64,000 nucleotides of DNA from 66-474 sp035695065 (GTDB taxonomy: Bacteria > Pseudomonadota > Gammaproteobacteria > Xanthomonadales > Rhodanobacteraceae): the NCBI GenBank assembly GCA_035695065.1, contig DASSEW010000059.1, positions 20,669-84,668 of the forward strand, in the 5' to 3' direction. Position numbers and translations under genes: made by a program. Below are positions 16,484 through 23,737 of this stretch, piece by piece. Every line of letters begins with the position of its first letter. Within the stretch, counting starts at the first letter, position 1. A model generated the notes under the pieces. It worked only from the letters and a program-made list of their open reading frames with translations, made no database searches and was not told the origin of the DNA.

Positions 16484-17320
16484 TCATACCAGCACCTGCA
16501 AGCGCTGCGTCGCGCCGTCACCCTGCGCAAGCAGTTCCTTCGAAGCCGTCAGCAATTTCGCCAGCGTCGCGTCGAACTGCCACGGCGCATTGACGATCAC
16601 CATGCCGCAGCCGTTGAGGCGCAGCGGCGAATCGTCCGGCTGCACCAGCAGTTCCGCCATCAGCACGCCGCGCCACTCGCGCGAACCCAGCCAGCGCTGG
16701 AACGGCATGATCGTCGCGCGCTTCTTGATCGGATACCACACCGCGTACACGCCGGTCGGCCAGCGCACGTGCGCGGCCTGCAGCGCGGTTTCGATCACGC
16801 GGAACTCGTCGGCCTGCTGCTCGAACGGCGGGTCCACCAGCACCAGCCCCCGCCGCTCGGCCGGCGGCAGCAGCGCGTTCATCGCCGCGTAACCGTCGCG
16901 CTGGTGCGCGTGCACGCGCTTGTCCGCGCGAAAATGCTCGCGCAACGCCGCGGCTTCCTCGTCCTGGGTTTCGCACAGCACCAGCCGGTCGTCCTTGCGC
17001 AGAGCGTGCGCCGCGATCGCGGGTGAACCCGGATACAGGCGCAACGTACCACCGGGATTGAACGCGCGGATCGCGTCACGATAGCGGTGCAAGGCTTCCG
17101 GCAGCGACTTCGCTTCGAACACGCGCGCCACGCCGTCGCGCCACTCGCCGGTCTTCTCGGCACGCGTTTCGTCCAGCACATACACGCCGGCGCCCGCGTG
17201 CGTGTCCAGGTAGCACAGCGGCTTGTCCTTGGCGGTCAGCGCATCCAGCAGCGCCAACAGCACGGCGTGCTTGAACACGTCGGCGAAGTTGCCGGCGTGG
17301 AAGGCGTGGCGGTAGTTCAT
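16484..17320 (-). CDS. rlmJ: 23S rRNA (adenine2030-N6)-methyltransferase RlmJ
   Basis: A 278-residue enzyme of normal RlmJ length, which methylates A2030 of 23S rRNA. It starts MNYRHAFHAGNFADVFKH, the invariant RlmJ N terminus, followed by CYLDTHAGAGVY (SAM site), LRLYPGSPAIA, LCETQDEEAAALR and the catalytic VLVDPPFEQ (about residues 160-168). The C-terminal LLVQPDDSPLRLNGCGMVIVNAPW is also typical. The gene stands alone: the copper regulator is divergent with a 100-base gap and the gene downstream is convergent. Confidence 0.96.
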   Translation of the reverse strand: MNYRHAFHAGNFADVFKHAVLLALLDALTAKDKPLCYLDTHAGAGVYVLDETRAEKTGEWRDGVARVFEAKSLPEALHRYRDAIRAFNPGGTLRLYPGSPAIAAHALRKDDRLVLCETQDEEAAALREHFRADKRVHAHQRDGYAAMNALLPPAERRGLVLVDPPFEQQADEFRVIETALQAAHVRWPTGVYAVWYPIKKRATIMPFQRWLGSREWRGVLMAELLVQPDDSPLRLNGCGMVIVNAPWQFDATLAKLLTASKELLAQGDGATQRLQVLV

Positions 17321-17382
17321 CGGTGTGCATCCATGCCCGGGAGAGCTGATTATCCGCGCTTCCGCGCGTGGCCGCCAAAGGC

Positions 17383-17414
17383 TTGACTCTGGACCATGGT
17401 CAAGGGTTTAGACT
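17383..17414 (+). promoter_or_regulatory. MerR-type copper promoter and operator
   Basis: TTGACT (17383-17388, -35) and TAGACT (17409-17414, -10) are separated by 20 bases, the overlong spacer that MerR-family activators need. The spacer holds a 22-base imperfect dyad at 17386-17407 (9 of 11 pairs) centred on the perfect core GACCATGGTC (17392-17401). The regulator gene starts at 17421, about where transcription should begin, so its mRNA may be leaderless. Confidence 0.82.
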
Positions 17415-17420
17415 GGCGGC

Positions 17421-17846
17421 ATGAACACGATACCTTCTTCGCATCTCACCATCGGCGCGGTCGCGCGCGGTGCCGGCGTTCGCATCGACACCATCCGCTA
17501 CTACGAGCGCGAGGGCCTGCTTCCGGCCCCACGGCGCCGCGATTCGGGTTATCGCGACTACGGGCGCGACACCGTGGATCGCCTGAAATTCATCCGCCGC
17601 GCCAAGTCGCTCGGCTTTACGCTCGACGAGATCCGCGAGCTGCTGGCGCTCTCGGCCGACCACGAGCGCTGCGTGCGTGGCGTCAAGCAGCGCGCCGAGG
17701 CCAAGCTTGCCGAAATCGAACAGCGCATCGCCGAGATGCAGCGGATGCGGCGCGGCCTCAAGAAACTGATCGCCGAATGCCCCGGCCATGGCGACCCCGG
17801 CACATGCCCGATCCTGGGTGCGTTCACGCACGGGGACACGCCATGA
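17421..17846 (+). CDS. MerR-family heavy-metal (probably copper) regulator
   Basis: A 141-residue MerR protein. The N-terminal winged helix is HLTIGAVARGAGVRIDTIRYYEREGLLPAP (residues about 8-37, quoted in part), followed by the dimerisation helix and a metal loop CPGHGDPGTC-PIL near the C terminus with two Cys eight residues apart. CueR has a similar C-x7-C loop and binds Cu(I); the spacing here is one longer, so Cu is likely from loop and gene context but other monovalent or divalent metals remain possible. It autoregulates from the dyad promoter directly upstream, has no Shine-Dalgarno, and overlaps the ATPase gene by 4 bases (ATGA). Confidence 0.9.
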   Translation: MNTIPSSHLTIGAVARGAGVRIDTIRYYEREGLLPAPRRRDSGYRDYGRDTVDRLKFIRRAKSLGFTLDEIRELLALSADHERCVRGVKQRAEAKLAEIEQRIAEMQRMRRGLKKLIAECPGHGDPGTCPILGAFTHGDTP

Positions 17847-20260
17847 CCGCGCACGAACACCACCATCACTCGATGGAAGACGACACCGCCTTGGCGCCGC
17901 ATGCCTGCTGCGCGCATTCGGCGCACGCGGCGGGTGCCGGAAAAGATGCCGTCGCGACCGACCCGGTCTGCGGGATGAAAGTGGATCCGGCCACGGCGAA
18001 ACACAGCGCCGTGCACGGCCGCCGGACGTACTACTTCTGCGCGGCGCGCTGCCGCGACAAGTTCGTGGCCGATCCGCAACATTATCTTGCGCCCGAGCCG
18101 AAGCAGGTCGAAGCGGTGGCCGAAGCCGCGCTCTACACCTGCCCGATGCACCCGGAAGTGCAACAGGTCGGCCCGGGCACCTGCCCGATCTGCGGCATGG
18201 CGCTGGAACCGATGATGCCCGCGGCGGAAGAGGACGATTCGGAACTGCGCAAGGTGCGCCGCAAATTCCGGATCGCAGCGGCGCTGGCGATCCCGCTGTT
18301 CCTCGTCGCGATGGTGCCGCACTGGCTGGACCCGCAGATCGGCATGACCGCCGCGCACGCGTTGCGCTGGATCGAACTCGCACTCGCGGTGCCACTGGTG
18401 CTGTGGCTGGGCCTGGACTACACCCGGCGGGGCTGGCTGGGCGTGGTGAACCGTTCGCCCAACATGTACACGCTGATCGGCCTGGGCGTGCTGGTCGCGT
18501 TCATCTACAGCCTGGTCGCGATGTTCGCGCCGTCCGCATTTCCGCCCGGCATGCGCGATGCGCACGGCATGCTCGGGGTGTATTTCGAACCGGCCGGCGT
18601 GATCGTCGCGCTGGTGCTGCTGGGCGAATGGCTGGAACTGCGCGCGCGTGGCAAGACTTCCGCCGCGATTCGCCGCCTGCTGGATCTCGCGCCGCGCACG
18701 GCGCGCCGCATCGATGCGGACGGCAGCGAACATGACGTGCCGATTGAAGAGGTGCACGCCGGCGACGTGTTGCGCATCCGCCCCGGCGAAAAGGTGCCGG
18801 TGGATGGCGAAGTGCTGGAAGGCGCGAGCAGCGTGGACGAATCCATGCTGAGCGGCGAGCCGATGCCGGTGGAAAAACGTGCGGGCGATCGCCTGACCGG
18901 CGGCACCGTGAACGCCAACGGCGCATTGAAGATGCGCGCCGACAAGGTCGGCGGCGAAACCGTGCTGGCGCAGATCGTGGCGCTGGTCGCGCAGGCGCAG
19001 CGTTCGCGCGCGCCGCTGCAAAGATTGGCCGATCGCGTGTCGCGCATCTTCGTTCCGGCGGTGGTCGCGATCGCGATCGTGGCCGGTATCGCGTGGTTCT
19101 TCATCGGGCCGGAGCCGCGCATTGCGTACGCGATCGTGAATGCGGTTGCCGTCCTGATCATCGCCTGCCCGTGCGCGCTGGGCCTGGCCACGCCGATCTC
19201 GATCATGGTCGCGAGCGGCCGCGGCGCCGAGCAGGGCGTGCTGTTCCGCGATGCGTCCGCGATCGAAGCACTGGCGCAGGTGGACACGCTGGTGCTGGAC
19301 AAGACCGGCACGCTGACGCTGGGCAAGCCGGGCCTCAGCCAAGTCGTGGCGCTCGGTTCATTCGGCGAAGACAATCTGTTGCACCTTGCCGCAAGCCTGG
19401 AAGCGGCCAGCGAACATCCGCTCGCGCGTGCGATCGTGGATGGCGCACGCCGGCGCGGCATGACACTTTCGCCAACCAGCGACTTCATCGCGGTGACCGG
19501 GCAGGGGGTGCGCGGCCGGGTGGAAGGCCATGACGTCGCGCTCGGCAACGCGGTGCTGATGTCGGCGCTTCGTGTAGTGATGCCCGAAGACGAACGGCTG
19601 GACAAATTGCGCACGGCCGCGAAAACCACGATGTGGCTGGCGGTGGACGGCAAGCTCGCCGGTGCGCTCACTGTGGAAGATGCGATCAAGCCGGGCGCTC
19701 GCGCCATGCTCGACGCCCTGCGCGCGCACGGGCTGCGCATCGTGATGTTGACCGGCGACGCGGAACCCGTCGCACGCGCCGTCGCGCAAGAGCTCGGCAT
19801 CGCGGATTTCGCCGCAGAGCAGACGCCGCAGGACAAGGCCAGATTCGTCGAGGATGCGCGCGCACGCGGCGCCAAGGTCGCGATGGCCGGCGACGGCATC
19901 AACGATGCGCCCGCGCTGGCCGCGGCGGATGTCGGCATCGCGATGGGCGACGGCACCGACGTCGCAATGGAAAGCGCACAAGTGACCTTGCTCAAGGGCG
20001 AACTCGGTGGATTGCTGCGGGCGCGAAAACTCTCCGCGCAGACCGTGCGCAACATCCACCAGAACCTGTGGTTTGCGTTCGCCTACAACGCCCTCGGCAT
20101 CCCGATCGCGGCCGGCGTGCTGTATCCGTTCTTCGGCGTGCTGCTGAGCCCGGTGCTGGCGGCGCTGGCGATGAGCCTGTCGTCGGTGTCGGTGATCGGC
20201 AATGCGCTGCGGCTGCGCGCGCGGGAAGTGCCGGCGCACATGCATGACGCACACGCATGA
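17843..20260 (+). CDS. Copper-translocating P-type ATPase with YHS and heavy-metal-binding N-terminal domains
   Basis: An 805-residue P1B-type ATPase that exports Cu(I) to the periplasm. The N terminus is His-rich (EHHHHSM), then a YHS domain (DPVCGMKVDPATAK ... YYFCAARCRDKF, residues about 35-75) and a CPMHPEV / GTCPICGMALEP heavy-metal-binding domain (about 92-125). Core motifs: TGE-loop (SGEPMPVEK), transmembrane CPC at about 442-444 (IIACPCALGLATP), phosphorylation site DKTGTLT (Asp about 486), and GDGINDAPALAAADVGIAMG. No classical GMxCxxC HMA domain is present, which is typical of this subgroup. Starts within the regulator's stop and ends inside the next start. Confidence 0.95.
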   Translation: MTAHEHHHHSMEDDTALAPHACCAHSAHAAGAGKDAVATDPVCGMKVDPATAKHSAVHGRRTYYFCAARCRDKFVADPQHYLAPEPKQVEAVAEAALYTCPMHPEVQQVGPGTCPICGMALEPMMPAAEEDDSELRKVRRKFRIAAALAIPLFLVAMVPHWLDPQIGMTAAHALRWIELALAVPLVLWLGLDYTRRGWLGVVNRSPNMYTLIGLGVLVAFIYSLVAMFAPSAFPPGMRDAHGMLGVYFEPAGVIVALVLLGEWLELRARGKTSAAIRRLLDLAPRTARRIDADGSEHDVPIEEVHAGDVLRIRPGEKVPVDGEVLEGASSVDESMLSGEPMPVEKRAGDRLTGGTVNANGALKMRADKVGGETVLAQIVALVAQAQRSRAPLQRLADRVSRIFVPAVVAIAIVAGIAWFFIGPEPRIAYAIVNAVAVLIIACPCALGLATPISIMVASGRGAEQGVLFRDASAIEALAQVDTLVLDKTGTLTLGKPGLSQVVALGSFGEDNLLHLAASLEAASEHPLARAIVDGARRRGMTLSPTSDFIAVTGQGVRGRVEGHDVALGNAVLMSALRVVMPEDERLDKLRTAAKTTMWLAVDGKLAGALTVEDAIKPGARAMLDALRAHGLRIVMLTGDAEPVARAVAQELGIADFAAEQTPQDKARFVEDARARGAKVAMAGDGINDAPALAAADVGIAMGDGTDVAMESAQVTLLKGELGGLLRARKLSAQTVRNIHQNLWFAFAYNALGIPIAAGVLYPFFGVLLSPVLAALAMSLSSVSVIGNALRLRAREVPAHMHDAHA

Positions 20261-22092
20261 ACGGAAATCCCTTCGACTCTTCCCGCCGCCGCTTCGTGCA
20301 GGGACTTGCGCTGGGCGGCGCCGCGGTCGCACTGGGAGGCTGGAGCGGTTCGCTGCGCGCCGCGAATCCCGCGCAAGGCCAGCCGATGCTTGCCGGTAAC
20401 GCATTCGATCTGGAAATTGCCGCGGCACCGGTCAACTTCGCCGGTCAGCCGCGGGTCGCGCCGATGGTCAACGGAGTGTTGCCGGGTCCGATCCTGCGCT
20501 GGCGCGAAGGCAACACGGTCACGCTGCGCGTCACCAATCGCCTGCCGGTGCAGACTTCCATCCACTGGCACGGCATCCTGCTGCCGGCCGACATGGATGG
20601 CGTGCCGGGCATCAGCTTCCCCGGCGTCGCGCCCGGCGAAACCTTCACGTACCGCTTTCCGGTGAAGCAGAGCGGCACTTACTGGTATCACTCGCATTCG
20701 CATTTCCAGGAGCAGACCGGCCCTTACGGCGCGTTGGTGATCGAGCCTGCGCGCGGCGAGCGCCATCCCGCCGATCGCGATTACGTGGTGATGCTGAACG
20801 ACTGGACCGACCTCGACCCGGCGCACCTCTTCGCGCTGCTGAAGAAGGACAGCGGCTACTTCAACGTGCACAGGCCGACGCTGCCCGAGTTGGCACGCGA
20901 CGCTTCCATGCTCGGCCTGCGCGGCGCGCTGCGCGAGCGCGCGATGTGGAACCGCATGCGCATGAACCCGCGCGACCTCATCGACGTCACCGGCTTCACC
21001 TACACCTACCTGATGAACGGCATGACGCCCGCCGGCAACTGGACCGGCCTGTTCAAGCCGGGCGAACGCGTCCGGCTGCGCTTCATCAACGGATCGGCGA
21101 ACAGCTATTTCGACGTGCGCATTCCCGGTTTGAAGATGAACGTGGTTTCCGCCGACGGGCAGGACGTGCATCCGGTCGAGGTGGACGAATTCCGCATCGG
21201 CGTGGCGGAGACGTACGACGTCATCGTGCAGCCGCGCGAAGACCGCGCCTGGACGATCTTCGCGCAGTCCATCGACCGCAGCGGCTACGCGCGTGGCACG
21301 CTCGCTCCGCACATTGGCATGCAGGCGGAAGTGCCGGCGCTTGATCCGGTGCCGAAGCTCACCATGATCGACATGATGGGTGCGATGGGCGGCTCTTCCC
21401 TCTCCCCTCGGGTGCAGCCGCCATCCATGGCCAAAAGCTCCGTGGTGGCCGAAGGCCGGGTGAGGGTCCGGCAAGATCCAAGCGCCGCGCAGTCCGCCGA
21501 ACCCTCACCCCCAGCCCCTCTCCCGGAGGGAGAGGGGAGCATGCACGTCATGCCCATGGACGACATGGTGCAAGCGCATCACGCGCGCACCGAGTTCAAC
21601 AATCCCGGCGTGGACATGCGCGTGGACATGCCGCGCACCAATCTTGACGATCCCGGCCCGGGCTTGCGCGACAACGGCCGGCGCGTGCTGACCTACGCCG
21701 ACCTGCGGATGGTGGATGCGCCCGCCGACGCGCGCGAGCCGGGCCGCGAGATCGAATTGCACCTCACCGGCAACATGGAGCGCTTCACGTGGTCGTTCGA
21801 CGGCGTGAAGTTCTCCGATGCGAAGCCGATCCATTTCAGGTACGGCGAGCGCCTTCGGATCGTGCTGGTCAACGACACGATGATGAACCACCCGATCCAC
21901 CTGCACGGCATGTTCAGTGACCTGGAGGACGAAGACGGCGAGGTGATCGCGCGCAAGCATACCGTCAACGTGCAGCCGGCGCAGCGCGTGACGTACCGCG
22001 TGACCGCCGACGCCGCCGGAAGCTGGGCCTACCACTGTCATCTGCTCTACCACATGGAAGCGGGCATGTTCCGCGAAGTGGTGGTGGCATGA
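20257..22092 (+). CDS. copA: CopA-type multicopper oxidase (TAT-exported), with in-frame repeat insertion
   Basis: A 611-residue periplasmic multicopper oxidase of the copper-resistance CopA type. The TAT signal is SSRRRFVQGLALGGAAVAL. Copper ligands: HWHG (residues about 103-106), WYHSHSH (about 146), C-terminal HPIHLHG (about 547) and HCHLLYHMEAGM (about 592). The protein oxidises or sequesters Cu(I) in the periplasm. Residues about 381-430 (nt 21397-21545) come from a palindromic repeat and read as Ser/Pro-rich sequence (PSPPAPLPEGEG); they interrupt the Met-rich linker between cupredoxin domains, where MHVMPMDDM follows. Overlaps both neighbours by 4 bases (ATGA). Confidence 0.93.
   Translation: MNGNPFDSSRRRFVQGLALGGAAVALGGWSGSLRAANPAQGQPMLAGNAFDLEIAAAPVNFAGQPRVAPMVNGVLPGPILRWREGNTVTLRVTNRLPVQTSIHWHGILLPADMDGVPGISFPGVAPGETFTYRFPVKQSGTYWYHSHSHFQEQTGPYGALVIEPARGERHPADRDYVVMLNDWTDLDPAHLFALLKKDSGYFNVHRPTLPELARDASMLGLRGALRERAMWNRMRMNPRDLIDVTGFTYTYLMNGMTPAGNWTGLFKPGERVRLRFINGSANSYFDVRIPGLKMNVVSADGQDVHPVEVDEFRIGVAETYDVIVQPREDRAWTIFAQSIDRSGYARGTLAPHIGMQAEVPALDPVPKLTMIDMMGAMGGSSLSPRVQPPSMAKSSVVAEGRVRVRQDPSAAQSAEPSPPAPLPEGEGSMHVMPMDDMVQAHHARTEFNNPGVDMRVDMPRTNLDDPGPGLRDNGRRVLTYADLRMVDAPADAREPGREIELHLTGNMERFTWSFDGVKFSDAKPIHFRYGERLRIVLVNDTMMNHPIHLHGMFSDLEDEDGEVIARKHTVNVQPAQRVTYRVTADAAGSWAYHCHLLYHMEAGMFREVVVA
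21397..21545. repeat. Palindromic repeat pair inside copA
   Basis: CTCTTCCCTCTCCCCTCGGG at the left and CCCCTCTCCCGGAGGGAGAG at the right are inverted relatives, and an internal GGCCGAAGGCCGGGTGAGGG adds a further arm. The style (C-rich purine/pyrimidine palindromes with a CCCTCACCC or GGGTGAGGG flank) links it to the pairs at 30753, 34822 and 36385. Confidence 0.78.
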
Positions 22093-22886
22093 AAGCGCGC
22101 GCGCCGGTTGCGCTCGCGTGCATGCTGGCGCTGTCCGCGCATGCGCAGGATGCGATGCCGGGCATGGTCATGCCGGCGCAGGACAACGCGCCGCCGGCCG
22201 CGCGCAGCCCCGATTACTCCGACGGCTATCGCTACGGTCCGATGACCGGCATGGATATGTCCGACAACGGCACGCAGGGCATGCTGCTGATCGATCAACT
22301 GGAATACGCGCGCGACAACCACGGCGGCGACGCCGGCTTCGTGGATGGCGAGGCCTGGTATGGCAAGGACTTCGACAAGCTGTGGCTGAAATTCGAAGGA
22401 CGACCCGGCGACGCGTTCCGCACCGAGGCGCTGTGGGATCACGCCGTCGCACCGTTCCGGGACACGCAGCTCGGCGTCCGTCACGACTCAGGCGCAGGCC
22501 CGGATCGCACCTGGGCGGCCTTCGGCGTGCAGGGGCTTGCGCCGTACCGGATCGAAACCGAGGCGACGTTCTATGTCGGTGCAAACGGCCGCACGGCTGC
22601 ACGCGTGCAATTCGAATACGAAGCGGCGATCACCCAGCGATTGATCCTGCAACCGAAGCTGGAGATGAATTTCTACGGCAAGGACGATCCGCAACGCGGC
22701 ATCGGTTCCGGACTGTCGGATGCCGAACTCGGCCTGCGCCTGCGCTATGAAATGACGCGGCAGTTCGCACCCTACGTCGGCGTGGCGTGGCAGCAACACT
22801 ATGGCCGCACTGCCGATCTCGTCCGCGCGCAAGGCGAACGCGCGGGCAGCGTGCAATTCGTGGCGGGTTTGCGCCTGTGGTTTTGA
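22089..22886 (+). CDS. copB: Copper resistance protein B (outer membrane)
   Basis: A 265-residue CopB: signal peptide (MKARAPVALACMLALSAHAQ), a Met-rich N-terminal segment (DAMPGMVMPAQDN, GPMTGMDMSDNG) that probably binds copper, then an outer-membrane beta-barrel domain from about residue 65 (LLIDQLEYARDN, VDGEAWYGKDFDKLWLKFEG in part) to the C-terminal Phe (GLRLWF), the usual barrel ending. The barrel motif pair YKLEGE-like and ITQRLILQPKLEMNFYG is characteristic of the family. It directly follows copA with a 4-base overlap, the classical copAB order. Function in periplasmic/outer-membrane copper tolerance is family knowledge. Confidence 0.93.
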   Translation: MKARAPVALACMLALSAHAQDAMPGMVMPAQDNAPPAARSPDYSDGYRYGPMTGMDMSDNGTQGMLLIDQLEYARDNHGGDAGFVDGEAWYGKDFDKLWLKFEGRPGDAFRTEALWDHAVAPFRDTQLGVRHDSGAGPDRTWAAFGVQGLAPYRIETEATFYVGANGRTAARVQFEYEAAITQRLILQPKLEMNFYGKDDPQRGIGSGLSDAELGLRLRYEMTRQFAPYVGVAWQQHYGRTADLVRAQGERAGSVQFVAGLRLWF

Positions 22887-22959
22887 GCCGCGGGATTGAA
22901 CTGCATCCGGCGGCGGTTCGGCTTACACTCGGGGCGGGATTCGTCACGGAGGGTCGGCC

Positions 22960-23547
22960 ATGCGATTCATCGGCGCATTCATCCTGTGGATCATCATCTT
23001 CGCGATCGCCGCGGCGGTCTGGATCTGGAGCGGCACTTACGATATCGGTCAGGACTCGCCGCACTGGGGCGTGACCCGCGGCGTGATCGCCACTTTCCGC
23101 GACCATTCGACCGAGCATCACGCGCAAGGCATCCAGGTGCCCAACCTGGACGATCCGAAAATGATCGCCGCCGGCGCGCAGCACTACGCCGAGAATTGCG
23201 CGATGTGCCACCTCGCGCCGGGCATGCCGGATTCGGAAATCCGCCACGGCCTGTACCCGAAGCCGCCGAACCTCACCCGTTTCGCGCCCGATCCTGCCGA
23301 GGCGTTCTGGATCATCAAGCACGGCATCAAGTTCACCGGCATGCCCGCCTGGGGACCGACCCACAGCGACGCCATGATCTGGGACATGGTGGCCTTCCTG
23401 CAGAAGCAGCCCAGGATGAGCGAAGCGGAGTTCCGCAAGCTCACCGCCAATGCCGCCGAGGAGCACCAACAGATGATGCACGGCATGGCGATGCCTGCTT
23501 CCGCAAGCTCCGCTCCGGCCATGCCGGCCGCGGCGGGAACACGATGA
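22960..23547 (+). CDS. Membrane-anchored cytochrome c of the copper cluster
   Basis: A 195-residue protein with an uncleaved N-terminal anchor (FIGAFILWIIIFAIAAAVWIW) and one class I cytochrome c domain, with heme motif CAMCH at about residues 82-86 and GMPAWG (about 127) supplying the likely axial Met. The tail is His/Met-rich (HQQMMHGMAMP), which could bind copper. It follows copB by 73 bases on the same strand and GGAGG lies before its ATG. Cytochromes of this kind are found in copper/silver resistance clusters; a role in passing electrons from CopA is inference. Confidence 0.85.
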   Translation: MRFIGAFILWIIIFAIAAAVWIWSGTYDIGQDSPHWGVTRGVIATFRDHSTEHHAQGIQVPNLDDPKMIAAGAQHYAENCAMCHLAPGMPDSEIRHGLYPKPPNLTRFAPDPAEAFWIIKHGIKFTGMPAWGPTHSDAMIWDMVAFLQKQPRMSEAEFRKLTANAAEEHQQMMHGMAMPASASSAPAMPAAAGTR

Positions 23548-23604
23548 CTTCCGGCCCAGGAGGGGAGGTCCATCACACGTGGAGAAACCGGCCCTGAAGT
23601 CATC
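23543..23604. repeat. Inverted repeat spanning the cytochrome c stop codon
   Basis: GATGACTTCCGGCC (23543) and GGCCCTGAAGTCATC (ending 23604) form a stem of about 13 pairs with one bulge. The stop codon of the cytochrome gene lies in the left arm. There is no T-run, so it may be a repeat or an mRNA-end stabiliser rather than a terminator. Confidence 0.65.
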
Positions 23605-23637
23605 ACGCGGCGTCCACATGGCGATAACACTCTGACA

Positions 23638-23663
23638 AAGCCGGGCCCCTAGAATCCCGGCTT
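23638..23663. promoter_or_regulatory. Hairpin in the leader of the giant sensor kinase
   Basis: AAGCCGGG (23638-23645) and CCCGGCTT (23656-23663) pair perfectly around a 10-base loop, 75 bases before the kinase start. It could be a terminator of the copper operon (a CCCTTG follows, not a T-run) or a leader structure; the sequence does not decide. Confidence 0.4.
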
Positions 23664-23737
23664 CCCTTGCAGGCAAATCCGGCGGGGGCTGGGCGCCGGA
23701 AGGCCGCGCGCAGAACCCACCGGCAGGAACGTATCGG

